Positions 21,090-29,318 of a DNA stretch of 64,000 nucleotides are shown piece after piece (position 1 is the stretch's first letter; every line of letters starts with the position of its first letter). A program made the translations under genes and the position numbers. Source of the DNA: Candidatus Rokubacteria bacterium 13_1_40CM_69_27. Its GTDB lineage: Bacteria > Methylomirabilota > Methylomirabilia > Rokubacteriales > CSP1-6. The stretch spans positions 1-64,000 of the forward strand of contig MNEF01000106.1 of the NCBI GenBank assembly GCA_001917535.1, written 5' to 3'. The notes under the pieces were generated by a model that saw only the letters and a program-made list of their open reading frames with translations, ran no database searches and was not told the origin of the DNA.

Positions 21090-21899
21090 TCAGGTCCCGA
21101 CGCGCAGCGAGGCTCCGAGGTCTCTCAGCAGTGCGATCGTGGAGAGGTAGGAGAGCTTGCCGGTGCGCGGGTTCTCCGAGGGGACGTTTTCGATCTCGAC
21201 CGCGAGCCGACCGAACTCGCCCTCCATCGTGACCCGGTGCGCGTTCATCTGGAGGCCCGGGACCGCATAGATGCGGATCCGGGTCTTCTCGGGGCCGATC
21301 CCCGCCAGGGACAGCGCGGCCAGCACGTTGACGTTGGCCGGGAAGGCCCGACAGGCCTCGGTGGCCGGGCCCTCGAAGATGAGCGTCTCGGCCGCGATCG
21401 CGTCGAGGTCGATCTTCTGCTGGACGATCCACGGCGCTCCGGCCAATCCCCGTGGGGGCTTGCGCGTCTCCATGGTCACCGCGGTGACCGTCCCGACACG
21501 CGCGCCCTTGACGCCGTCGAGACCGGCGATGGCGGCGGACGGAACGTAGATCCGGCAGCGGTTGGCTTCGGCCAGCGCGACCCAGTCCCCGCGTCCGAGG
21601 AGCCCGCCCGAGGAGAGCACGACCAGGTCGCGCCCGACGCCCAGCGCCTTCGGCGCGATTTCCTCCAGATGGGCCTGCGTCGAAGCCTCGACGACGAGCT
21701 CGGAGGCGGCGATGAGGTCGTCGAGGGGCAGGAAGGGCGGGCGCCCGGCGAGCCCGTGCAGGAAGCGCTCGGCGCGCTCGCGATCGCGGGCCAGCGCGCC
21801 CGCCAGCCTGAGGCCTGGAATCCCCGCGTCCAGCGCGCGGCACACCGCGCGGCCGATGGCGCCGAGGCCGACGACGCCGACGTTGCGCGTCTTCATCAT
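21090..21899 (-). CDS. nadX: L-aspartate dehydrogenase (NadX/AspDH family)
   Basis: The 269 residues begin at MMKTRNVGVVGLGAIGRAV, a Rossmann NAD(P)-binding start. A central LSSGGLLG and the C-terminal AHRVTMEGEFGRLAVEIENVPSENPRTGKLSYLSTIALL are diagnostic of the DUF108/AspDH family. The enzyme converts aspartate to iminoaspartate, or runs in reverse, and can feed NAD synthesis. The track ORF starts 49 codons further upstream at 22046, but that stretch is translated from an inverted family-2 repeat and has no counterpart in the family. I therefore start at ATG 21899. Confidence 0.88.
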   Translation of the reverse strand: MMKTRNVGVVGLGAIGRAVCRALDAGIPGLRLAGALARDRERAERFLHGLAGRPPFLPLDDLIAASELVVEASTQAHLEEIAPKALGVGRDLVVLSSGGLLGRGDWVALAEANRCRIYVPSAAIAGLDGVKGARVGTVTAVTMETRKPPRGLAGAPWIVQQKIDLDAIAAETLIFEGPATEACRAFPANVNVLAALSLAGIGPEKTRIRIYAVPGLQMNAHRVTMEGEFGRLAVEIENVPSENPRTGKLSYLSTIALLRDLGASLRVGT

Positions 21900-21900
21900 A

Positions 21901-22014
21901 GGCTCGCCTCGGACGGGCGGGACTTCCCAGTTTCGCTCGCTTCGGGCGCAGGGGCCCCAGCCCCTGGCCGCCCTGCGGCTCGCCCAGCGGCTCGCCGGCG
22001 TCCTGCGGCTCGCA
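21901..22014 (-). repeat. GC-rich hairpin repeat, family 2, copy F (inverted)
   Basis: Read on the minus strand this carries GCGAGCCGCAGG, then GGCCAGGGGCTGGGGCCCCTG (a 7-bp stem with a TGGG loop), GCGCCCGAGGCGAGCGAA, and a second GGCGAGCC immediately before the aspartate dehydrogenase ATG. A further GCGAGCCGCAGGACGCCGG unit flanks it. It lies between the divergent promoter region and the dehydrogenase start, and keeps an open frame through its whole length. Confidence 0.75.
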
Positions 22015-22032
22015 CTACCAGTTTCACGGCGA

Positions 22033-22050
22033 CGGCATGATATCATGCCG
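22033..22050. promoter_or_regulatory. Perfect 18-bp palindrome in the aspDH/TIGR02757 divergent region
   Basis: CGGCATGATATCATGCCG is a perfect 18-bp palindrome. It contains TATCAT, a good -10 match, on both strands, and an ATG on each strand. It lies between divergent genes and may be an operator overlapping back-to-back -10 elements. No clear -35 hexamer is seen on either side. Confidence 0.45.
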
Positions 22051-22062
22051 CCAGAGCGGCGA

Positions 22063-22938
22063 ATGAGACGAGCCGGCGCCCTGGGCGAGTCGCTCGAGCG
22101 GCTCTATCGCGAGTTCGATTACGCCGCGCGTGTCGGGCGCGACGCCCTTCAGTTCCCTCTCCGCTACGCCGATCCCCGCGACCGCGAGATCGTCAGCCTG
22201 CTCACCGCGTGCCTCGCCTACGGCCGGGTGGAGCTGTTCGGGCGGGCGCTCGACGGTGTGCTGGCGGCCATGGGCCCGTCGCCGGCCGCCTTCGTGGCCG
22301 GGTTCGATCCCCGCCGCGACGCCGGCGCGTTCGCGGCCTTCCGCTATCGCTTCAACCGCCCGCGTGACCTGGTCGCGTTCTGCATCGCGACCCGCGACCT
22401 GCTGGCCCGCCACGGCACCCTCGAGAAGTGCTTCCTAGCGGGCGACGGCGACGGGCGGGGACCCATCGGGCCCGCGCTGGAGCGCTTCGTCCACGCCTTC
22501 CTCGATGCCGATCTGCGCGAGGTCTTCCCGCGGGGCCGGCTCTCCCGCGGTTACCGCCACCTGTTTCCGCTGCCGTCGGCCGGGGGCCCGTGCAAGCGCC
22601 TGCACCTGTTCCTCCGCTGGGTGGTTCGACGCGAGCCGCCCGACTTCGGTCTCTGGGCCTCCGTCTCGCCGTCGCGGCTCCTCATCCCCGTCGACACTCA
22701 TGTCGAGAACATGAGCCGCGCCATCGGGCTCACTCGCCGCCGCAGCCGGACCTGGCGGATGGTCGAGGAGATCACCCGGCGCCTCGCCCGCATCGACCCC
22801 GCGGATCCGGTGAAGTACGACTTCGCGCTCTGTCACAAACGGATGTCGGGCGACTGTCGCGACCGCCGTGATCGCGTCGTCTGCGGGCCCTGCGGCCTGC
22901 GCGGCGTGTGCCGGCACTGGAGGGGGCACCGTGCTTGA
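22063..22938 (+). CDS. TIGR02757-family protein (DUF2400)
   Basis: These 291 residues match the conserved TIGR02757 layout: YREFDYAARVGRDALQFPLRY near the start, ACLAYGRVELFGRAL, then FPLPSAGGPCKRLHLFLRWVVR and PVDTHVENMSRAIGLTRRR. The C-terminus has a Cys-rich segment (DFALCHKRMSGDCRD, VVCGPCGLRGVC) that resembles the Fe-S end of HhH-GPD DNA glycosylases. The molecular function is unknown. An alternative ATG at 22045 inside the palindrome would add six residues. It overlaps rmuC by 8 bp. Confidence 0.87.
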   Translation: MRRAGALGESLERLYREFDYAARVGRDALQFPLRYADPRDREIVSLLTACLAYGRVELFGRALDGVLAAMGPSPAAFVAGFDPRRDAGAFAAFRYRFNRPRDLVAFCIATRDLLARHGTLEKCFLAGDGDGRGPIGPALERFVHAFLDADLREVFPRGRLSRGYRHLFPLPSAGGPCKRLHLFLRWVVRREPPDFGLWASVSPSRLLIPVDTHVENMSRAIGLTRRRSRTWRMVEEITRRLARIDPADPVKYDFALCHKRMSGDCRDRRDRVVCGPCGLRGVCRHWRGHRA

Positions 22939-24319
22939 ACTCGGGCTGATCGTGGGGGGGCTGATCATCGGCGCGAGCCTGGCGTGGATCGTGGCCCGCG
23001 GCCAGTACGTAGCGGCGGCCCTGGCCGAGCGGGAGGTGCTCGGCGCGCGCCTGGCCGCGACCGAGGCCCTCGGGGACGAGCTGCGGAAGCAGCTCACCCA
23101 GCACGACCTGCAGGTGTCGGAGCTGCGCCACGCGCTCGAGGACGAGCGGACGCTGCGCGCCCAGGCGGAAACGCGGTGGGAGGCGGCTCGCGAAAACCTG
23201 GAAGCGCAGCGACGGCTCTTCGACCAGGCCCAGGGGCAGCTCGGGGACGTGTTCAAGGCCTTGAGCGCCGACGCCCTTCGGGAGACCAACTCGGAGTTCC
23301 TGGCGCTGGCCAAGGAGCGTCTGGAGGGCGAGCTGGGGCGCCGCCAGGAGGCCCTCGACAACCTCGTGCGTCCGCTCCAGGAGGCGCTCGGGCGGTACGA
23401 GGTGCAGCTCCGCGAGCTCGAGGCCAGCCGCCAGCAGGCCTACGGCAGCCTGGAGGCACAGGTGCGCACGCTCACGCTCCACAGCGCCGAGCTCCAGCGT
23501 GAAACGGGGAACCTGGTCACCGCGCTTCGCGCCCCCAACGTGCGCGGGCGGTGGGGAGAGATCACGCTCCACCGCGTGGTGGAGCTGGCCGGGATGACGG
23601 CGCACTGCGACTACGTCGAGCAGGTCACGGTCGAGGGTGAGCACGGACGCCTGCGCCCCGACATGGTCGTGCACCTGCCGGCCGGACGCCAGATCATCGT
23701 GGACGCCAAAGTCCCGCTGGCCGCCTATCTCGATACGGTGACCGCGAAGACGCCCGAGGAGCGCGCCGCCGGGCTGGCCCGCCATGCCCAGCAGGTGCGC
23801 CAGCACATGACGGCGCTGGCCGGCAAGGCCTACTGGGAGGAATTCGGCAAGGCCGCCGAGCTGGTGGTCATGTTCATCCCCGGCGAGGCCTTCGTCGCAG
23901 CGGCGGTGGACGTCGACGCCTCCCTGATCGAGGACGGCATGGCCCGGCAAGTGGTGATCGCGACGCCTACGACGCTCATGGCGCTGCTGCGCGCCATCGC
24001 GTTCGGCTGGCGGCAGGAGCAGATCACCACCAACGCCGAGGAGATCAGCGAGCTGGGGCGCCAGCTGTACGACCGTCTGCGGATCCTGGGCGAACACTTC
24101 GACGAGGTCGGGCGGTCCATGGCGCGCGCCACCGCCGCGTTCAACCGGGCCGTGGCCTCGATGGAATCGCGAGTGCTGCCGGCGGCGCGGAGGTTCCGGG
24201 AGCTCGGTGTCGCCACCGGCGGGGAGATCCCGGTCCTCGAAGCCCTGGACCAGCAGCCCCGGGAGTTGAACGCGCCCGAGTTCCCGCGCCAGCTCAACGC
24301 CCCCGAACTGGCGCCGTGA
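22931..24319 (+). CDS. rmuC: DNA recombination protein RmuC
   Basis: The 462 residues start at GTG 22931 inside the previous gene's end. One N-terminal membrane helix (LIVGGLIIGASLAWIV) is followed by a long coiled coil to about residue 190. The RmuC nuclease-like domain then follows with APNVRGRWGEITLHRVVELAGM, VDAKVPLAAYLD and FIPGEAFVAAAVD. RmuC limits inversions and rearrangements between repeats in E. coli, which is worth noting in a repeat-bearing region. The GTG start of the next gene overlaps its stop by 4 bp. Confidence 0.92.
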   Translation: MLELGLIVGGLIIGASLAWIVARGQYVAAALAEREVLGARLAATEALGDELRKQLTQHDLQVSELRHALEDERTLRAQAETRWEAARENLEAQRRLFDQAQGQLGDVFKALSADALRETNSEFLALAKERLEGELGRRQEALDNLVRPLQEALGRYEVQLRELEASRQQAYGSLEAQVRTLTLHSAELQRETGNLVTALRAPNVRGRWGEITLHRVVELAGMTAHCDYVEQVTVEGEHGRLRPDMVVHLPAGRQIIVDAKVPLAAYLDTVTAKTPEERAAGLARHAQQVRQHMTALAGKAYWEEFGKAAELVVMFIPGEAFVAAAVDVDASLIEDGMARQVVIATPTTLMALLRAIAFGWRQEQITTNAEEISELGRQLYDRLRILGEHFDEVGRSMARATAAFNRAVASMESRVLPAARRFRELGVATGGEIPVLEALDQQPRELNAPEFPRQLNAPELAP

Positions 24320-26070
24320 TCCTCACCGCCGTCGACTGGGCGGTGATCGTCGCCTACTTCGCACTCTCGCTGACGATCGCGCTCGTCTACTCGCGGCGGG
24401 CCGGGGCCTCGGCGGAGGAGTTCTTCCTCTCCGGCCGCGCCATTCCCTGGTGGCTGGCCGGGACGTCCATGGTCGCCACGACCTTTGCCGCCGACACGCC
24501 GCTTGTGGTCACCGGACTCACGGTGAAGTACGGGATCGCCGGCAACTGGCTGTGGTGGTCCATGGTCATGAGCGGCATGCTGACGGCCGTCTTCTATGCC
24601 CGCCTCTGGCGCCGGGCCGGCGTGATGACCGACGCCGAGTTCGCCGAGATCCGTTACTCGGGCGGAGCGGCGGCATTTCTGCGGGGCTTCCGGGCCTCCT
24701 ACCTGGCGCTGGCCGTCAACTCGATCATCATCGGCTGGGTGACGGCGGCGATGGCGAAGATCCTCGGACTGACCCTCGGGGTAGGGAAGTGGCAGGCCAC
24801 GATCGGTCTCTTCGTGTTGACCGGCCTCTACTCGGCGATCTCTGGACTGTGGGGCGTCCTGGTCACGGACTTCTTCCAGTTCGCCCTGGCCATGGCCGGC
24901 TGCATCGCGCTGGCATTCTTCGCCCTGGGCGCGGTAGGCGGGATGAGCGGGCTGCTGGCGGCGCTGCACGCGCGCTTCCCCGACGACGCGCCGCTGGGCA
25001 TGGTTCCCGCCCTCGATTCGGCCTGGATGCCGGCCCTGACCTTCTTCGTCTACATCGCCGTCAACTGGTGGGCCTCCTGGTACCCCGGCGCCGAGCCGGG
25101 CGGAGGCGGCTACGTCGCCCAGCGGATCATGTCGGCCAAGGACGAGCGCCACGCGCTGCTGGCTGCCGTCTGGTTCAACATCGCCCACTACGCGCTCCGA
25201 CCCTGGCCCTGGATCGTCGTGGCCCTCGTCTCGATGGTGCTCTACCCGGGGCTGGCCGACCCGGAGTCGGGTTACGTGCGCGTGATGGTCGATGTCCTGC
25301 CGCCCTTCTGGCGCGGCTTCCTCCTGGCAGCCTTCTTCGCCGCGTACATGTCGACGATCTCCACCCAGCTCAACTGGGGGGCTTCCTATCTCGTCAACGA
25401 CGTCTACCGCCGATTCTGGGCGCCGGGGCGCGCCGAGGCGCATTACGTCGCCGTCGGCCGCGTCGCCACCGTCGGAATGATGGCGATCTCGGGCGTGGTC
25501 ACCTACTACATCGGCTCCGTGGAGGGCGCGTGGAAGTTCCTCCTGGCGCTCGGAGCCGGCACCGGGCTCGTGTACCTGCTCCGCTGGTACTGGTGGCGCG
25601 TCAACGCCTGGTCGGAGGTGAGCGCCATGACGGCGGCGCTGGTCGTGTCGCTCGTCGCCCAGTTCGCCTTCGGCCTCAGCGCCGACGATCCGCGCGGCTT
25701 CGCCTGGCTGCTGCTCACCACGACCGCGGCCACGACCGCCATCTGGCTCCTGGTGACCTTCCTCACGCCGCCGGAGCCGCCCGAGCGTCTGCGCCGATTC
25801 TATGCGCGGGTGCGACCGGGGGGCCCGGGATGGCGAGCCATCGTTCCGGAGGCGCGAGCGGACGGCGGTCTGGGAGCGGGGTTGATCCAGTGGGTGATCG
25901 GCTGCGTCGTGGTGTACCTGGGGCTCTTCGGCATCGGCGCGCTCGTGCTCGGAAGGCTCCGCGCGGGCGGCAGCGCCGTGGTCGTCGGCGCGCTGCTCGC
26001 CGCCTATCTCTGGCACGCCGCCGCGGACGCCCCGTCGCGCCGGCGGTCCGAAGCCCGCGTGGTATCATAA
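24316..26070 (+). CDS. Sodium:solute symporter family protein
   Basis: This 584-residue membrane protein has about 13-14 hydrophobic segments and typical SSS features. The first helix is DWAVIVAYFALSLTIALVYSRR. EEFFLSGRAIPWWLAGTSMVATTFAADTP is the characteristic second-helix region, and MSTISTQLNWGASYLVNDVYRRF is the conserved motif around helix 8. It is likely a Na+-coupled importer. The C-terminal half has additional helices as in large SSS members. Substrate is unknown. It starts with GTG overlapping the rmuC stop. Confidence 0.9.
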   Translation: MILTAVDWAVIVAYFALSLTIALVYSRRAGASAEEFFLSGRAIPWWLAGTSMVATTFAADTPLVVTGLTVKYGIAGNWLWWSMVMSGMLTAVFYARLWRRAGVMTDAEFAEIRYSGGAAAFLRGFRASYLALAVNSIIIGWVTAAMAKILGLTLGVGKWQATIGLFVLTGLYSAISGLWGVLVTDFFQFALAMAGCIALAFFALGAVGGMSGLLAALHARFPDDAPLGMVPALDSAWMPALTFFVYIAVNWWASWYPGAEPGGGGYVAQRIMSAKDERHALLAAVWFNIAHYALRPWPWIVVALVSMVLYPGLADPESGYVRVMVDVLPPFWRGFLLAAFFAAYMSTISTQLNWGASYLVNDVYRRFWAPGRAEAHYVAVGRVATVGMMAISGVVTYYIGSVEGAWKFLLALGAGTGLVYLLRWYWWRVNAWSEVSAMTAALVVSLVAQFAFGLSADDPRGFAWLLLTTTAATTAIWLLVTFLTPPEPPERLRRFYARVRPGGPGWRAIVPEARADGGLGAGLIQWVIGCVVVYLGLFGIGALVLGRLRAGGSAVVVGALLAAYLWHAAADAPSRRRSEARVVS

Positions 26071-26098
26071 TGGAACCTAACGTGCGTCGAGGAGATCG

Positions 26099-26401
26099 AT
26101 GACGAACATCCCCATCCAGGTCTACGGAATCAATCTCCTGGTCCGGCTCCTGCCCGAAGGCCCCGCCGACGTCCGCGTGCACTGCCCGAAGGGCTCGCCG
26201 ATCCGCTACGGGGAGGTCGTGGCACGGGGGGATGGCTTCGACGAGGGCGCCAACGCGTTCCGAGAGATGCCGGGCCTCAAGACGATCGTCGCCTTCGAGG
26301 AGAGCGCCGAGGAGGTCGAGGGCCACTACTTCTACGTGGCCGGCGAAGAGTACCGCGTCATCCGTCTCGACGCGGTGATCCTGTCCTTCCCGCACGAGTA
26401 G
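26099..26401 (+). CDS. Stand-alone GroES-like (Cpn10-fold) small protein
   Basis: This 100-residue protein appears to follow the GroES beta-barrel order: an N-terminal strand (QVYGINLLVRLLPEG), RYGEVVARGDGFDEG aligning with the GEVLAVGNG segment of GroES, and a C-terminal EEYRVIRLDAVILSF matching the closing strands. The usual mobile loop that contacts GroEL is short or absent, and no groEL gene follows. This is remote similarity judged by eye. A GAGGAG ribosome-binding site precedes the ATG. Function, chaperone-related or otherwise, is open. Confidence 0.6.
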   Translation: MTNIPIQVYGINLLVRLLPEGPADVRVHCPKGSPIRYGEVVARGDGFDEGANAFREMPGLKTIVAFEESAEEVEGHYFYVAGEEYRVIRLDAVILSFPHE

Positions 26402-26410
26402 TCTGAGCGA

Positions 26411-27640
26411 GTGGCGGTCGGATCCAGCATCGAAGCGGCTCTCGCCCACATCGATGAAGCGGAGCTGGTCGCGCTGACGCGCGACCTCGTCCGTATTCCG
26501 AGCGTCGTCCGTCCCGATGACTCCCACGCCACCGAGGGAGCCGTCGCCCAGTACATCGAGCGCTGGTTCGTCAAGGAAGGTCTGAACGTCGAGGTCCAGC
26601 CGGTCGCCCCCGGCCGGCCCAACGTCGTCGCCTGGCTCGGCGACAAGGGGGACGGCCGGTGCCTGCTGCTGGAGGGGCACACCGACGTGGTCACCGAGGG
26701 CAATCCCGCCGAGTGGCGCTACCCGCCCTTCAGCGGCCAGGTCGCCAACGGGCGCATCTGGGGGCGCGGTGCCGCCGACATGAAGGGTGGCCTGGCCGCG
26801 GCGATGATCGCGGCGGCGGCGATCAAGCGGAGCGGTGTGCCGCTGGGCGGCCGTCTGGTGGTCGGCGCGCTGGTCGACGAGGAAGGGGACATGCTGGGCG
26901 TCAAGCACCTCTGCGCGACGCCGATCGGCCAGGAGCTGGACGCCGCCATCATCTGCGAGCCAGAGCAGAACCAGCTGTGCCTCGAGCAGCGGGGCGTGGT
27001 CTGGGCCCGGGTGCTGATCCGCGGCCGCATGGCCCACGGGGCCATGCCGGAGGCGGGCGTGAATCCGATCGCGGGACTGGCGGCGCTCCTCCACCAGGCG
27101 CCCCGGCTGGAGCGCCGGCTGCGTCGACTCTGCCGGCGCAGCCGCTATCTTCGTCCGCCCACCGTCACGGCGACGGTGGTGCAGGCGCCCGTTCATGGCA
27201 CGCCCCAGTCGAACGTCATCCCGTCGGCGGCTCAGGCGACGCTGGACATCCGTCTCACGCCGGGACCGGACGAGACCGTGGTGTCGGCCGAGATCGAGCG
27301 TGCCTGTCGGGCCGCCGCGGCGAGCGTTCCCGGCCTCAGTGTCGAGTGGTGGGCGCTCAACGGCTTCCGCCCGCCGACCACCGTGGACCGGCGCGAGCCT
27401 CTGGTGCGTGCCATGATGACGGCCGTGCGCCAGGCGACGAGGCGCCGGCCGGTTTTCGGCGGCGTGCCGGGCTCGACCGACGGCACGATTCTTCGGACGA
27501 CGCGAGGCATCCCGATCGTGACGTGCGGCCCTGGGAACCGGCTTATCGCGCACCAGGTGAACGAATGCGTCGAGGTATCAGACTTGGTCGATGCAGCGCG
27601 AATCTATGCCGGATCGGTCTTGAACTTCCTCAACCTATGA
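26411..27640 (+). CDS. M20-family metallopeptidase (ArgE/DapE/acetylornithine deacetylase-like)
   Basis: This 409-residue cytosolic hydrolase has the M20 zinc-binding pattern: LEGHTDVV (His and Asp), GRGAADMKGG (bridging Asp), LVDEEGD (Glu pair), ICEPEQN, and a C-terminal His in RLIAHQVNECVE. The bacterial dimerisation domain sits between. It hydrolyses an N-acyl or peptide amide bond. DapE/ArgE-type and carboxypeptidase substrates are all possible. It begins with GTG 9 bp after the GroES-like gene and overlaps the next gene by 4 bp. Confidence 0.9.
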   Translation: MAVGSSIEAALAHIDEAELVALTRDLVRIPSVVRPDDSHATEGAVAQYIERWFVKEGLNVEVQPVAPGRPNVVAWLGDKGDGRCLLLEGHTDVVTEGNPAEWRYPPFSGQVANGRIWGRGAADMKGGLAAAMIAAAAIKRSGVPLGGRLVVGALVDEEGDMLGVKHLCATPIGQELDAAIICEPEQNQLCLEQRGVVWARVLIRGRMAHGAMPEAGVNPIAGLAALLHQAPRLERRLRRLCRRSRYLRPPTVTATVVQAPVHGTPQSNVIPSAAQATLDIRLTPGPDETVVSAEIERACRAAAASVPGLSVEWWALNGFRPPTTVDRREPLVRAMMTAVRQATRRRPVFGGVPGSTDGTILRTTRGIPIVTCGPGNRLIAHQVNECVEVSDLVDAARIYAGSVLNFLNL

Positions 27641-28863
27641 ACGAGGACACGCCCCGGCTCCGTCCCCTCGAGGCCTCCCCGGTCGAGCACGAGGGACAGC
27701 GGCTCGTCGCCCTCCGCGACCCGGCGGGCTACACGACGTCGATCTTGCTCCTGCCGCTGCCGCTCCTCGAGGTGCTGGCGCTCCTCGATGGCCAGCGCTC
27801 GATCCTCGACATCCAGGCGGAGTTGGCTCGGCGCCACGGCGAGATCGTGCCGCGAGCCGACATCGAGGACGTCATCGCGGCGCTGGACGAGCACGGGTTC
27901 ATGGAGAGCGCGCGGTTCGCGGCCCGGCGGGCGGCGATCGACCGCGCGTTCGTCGCGGCCGCGGTCCGGCCGGCAGCCCACGCCGGCAGCGCCTACCCCG
28001 TGGATCCGGGGGAGCTTCGCCGGGCCATGGATGCCTTCTTCACGACCTCCGGCGGGCCCGGTGCGATCGACCGCACGGCCGCGCGCGCCGACGGGCTCAG
28101 AGCCGTCATCGCGCCCCACATCGACTATCACCGCGGCGGCCCCGGGTACGCGTGGGCCTACCGCGACCTGGCCGAGCGGAGCGACGCCGACCTCTTCGTC
28201 ATCTTCGGCACCTGCCACGCCGGGATGCCCGACCCGTTCGCGCTCACGCGGAAGGACTACGACACCCCGTTCGGGCCGGCCCCCGTCGATCGCGACTTCG
28301 TCGAGCGGCTGGCCGCGCGCGCGGGCCAGGACTGTTTCGCCTCCGAGGCGGCACACCGTGTGGAGCACTCGATCGAGTTCCAGGCGGTCTTCCTCCGCTA
28401 CCTCTCCGCGGGGCGGCGCGACATCGCGATCGTCCCCGTCCTCGCCAGCTTCGCCCACGAGGCGCTGGCCGGGCGCCGGCGCGTCGAGGACGATCCACGC
28501 ATCCCCAGATTTCTCGAGGCGCTGGGTGAGACGATCGCCGCCAGCGGACGCCGCGTGGCGCTCATCGCCGGAGCCGACCTGGCCCACGTGGGGCCGCGCT
28601 TCGGCGACCCCGAGCCGGTCTCGCCGAGCGAGCTCGACCGCATCGAGCGGGAGGACCGCGCCATGCTGGGGGCGGTGCAGAGCGGCGATGCCGCCGCCTT
28701 CTTCGAGTCGGTCGCGCGCGACAACGACCGGCGGAGGATCTGCGGGCTCTCCCCGATCTATGCCCTCCTGCGCGCGCTCGGCAGCGGCGCGGGGTCCCTG
28801 CGGCACTATGGCCAGTGGCCGGATCCTCAGGGCGTCGTCAGCTACGCCAGCGTGGTGTTTTGA
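27637..28863 (+). CDS. Memo-like (AmmeMemoRadiSam protein B) family protein with N-terminal winged-helix domain
   Basis: The 408 residues start at ATG 27637. Residues 1-100 look like a PqqD-type small helical domain (LLEVLALLDGQRSILDIQAEL, IAALDEHGFMESARF). Residues 105-408 are a Memo domain: VRPAAHAGSAYPVDPGELRRAMDAFF, APHIDYHRGG, FGTCHAGM, EHSIEFQAVFLRY and CGLSPIYALLRALG, keeping the putative metal-binding His residues. Memo proteins are non-haem-iron or copper-binding redox proteins related to dioxygenases. In many bacteria Memo is paired with AMMECR1 and a radical-SAM protein; neither is seen here. Confidence 0.88.
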   Translation: MNEDTPRLRPLEASPVEHEGQRLVALRDPAGYTTSILLLPLPLLEVLALLDGQRSILDIQAELARRHGEIVPRADIEDVIAALDEHGFMESARFAARRAAIDRAFVAAAVRPAAHAGSAYPVDPGELRRAMDAFFTTSGGPGAIDRTAARADGLRAVIAPHIDYHRGGPGYAWAYRDLAERSDADLFVIFGTCHAGMPDPFALTRKDYDTPFGPAPVDRDFVERLAARAGQDCFASEAAHRVEHSIEFQAVFLRYLSAGRRDIAIVPVLASFAHEALAGRRRVEDDPRIPRFLEALGETIAASGRRVALIAGADLAHVGPRFGDPEPVSPSELDRIEREDRAMLGAVQSGDAAAFFESVARDNDRRRICGLSPIYALLRALGSGAGSLRHYGQWPDPQGVVSYASVVF

Positions 28864-29318
28864 TGGCCACGCCCGAGAGCGAGTGGAAGCTCCCCCGGCT
28901 GCGCATCGACGTCAACGGCGACTGGCTCGACGACGGCGTCGAGGTCACGCATCCGGGAGTCCTGGCGAACCTGCGCGCGAACCTCCGGCGAGACCCTCAG
29001 GGCTACTTCATCCAGACCCGGGTGCGGATCCCGGTGGAGGTGGACGACGTTCCCTGGGTCGTCGCCCGGGTCGAGCTGAGCGGCGAGCGGCTGCACGCCG
29101 TCCTCAACGACGGCACCGAGACCGACGTCGATCCCGCGACGATCAGGCTCGGCGTCGGCAACGTCCCCTACTGCGCCGCCAAGGGCGGAGGATTCGAGGC
29201 GCGCTTCAGCCGGGCCGCGGCGTTCCAGCTGCTGGCGCTGGCGAACTATGACGAGCGGACGGGCGAGGGAACGCTGCGCGTGGGCAGCCGCGAGGTCCCC
29301 CTGAGGCGACGGGCGTGA
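28863..29318 (+). CDS. DUF1285-like protein
   Basis: This 151-residue protein starts at ATG 28863, overlapping the previous stop. It has the layout of DUF1285 proteins: DVNGDWLDDGVEVTHPGVLANLRANLRRDPQGYFIQT, then VEVDDVPWVVARVELSG and a C-terminal GFEARFSRAAAFQLLALA. No function is established for the family. It is tightly linked to the Memo-like gene and to the following selenoprotein gene (GTGA overlap), so all three are probably coexpressed. Confidence 0.72.
   Translation: MATPESEWKLPRLRIDVNGDWLDDGVEVTHPGVLANLRANLRRDPQGYFIQTRVRIPVEVDDVPWVVARVELSGERLHAVLNDGTETDVDPATIRLGVGNVPYCAAKGGGFEARFSRAAAFQLLALANYDERTGEGTLRVGSREVPLRRRA

Noticed and set aside
21900-22046. N-terminal 49-residue extension of aspartate dehydrogenase from ATG 22046
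   Set aside because: The stretch is the translation of an inverted hairpin repeat and precedes a family-typical MMKTRNVGVVGLG start. I keep it as a finding rather than as part of the CDS.
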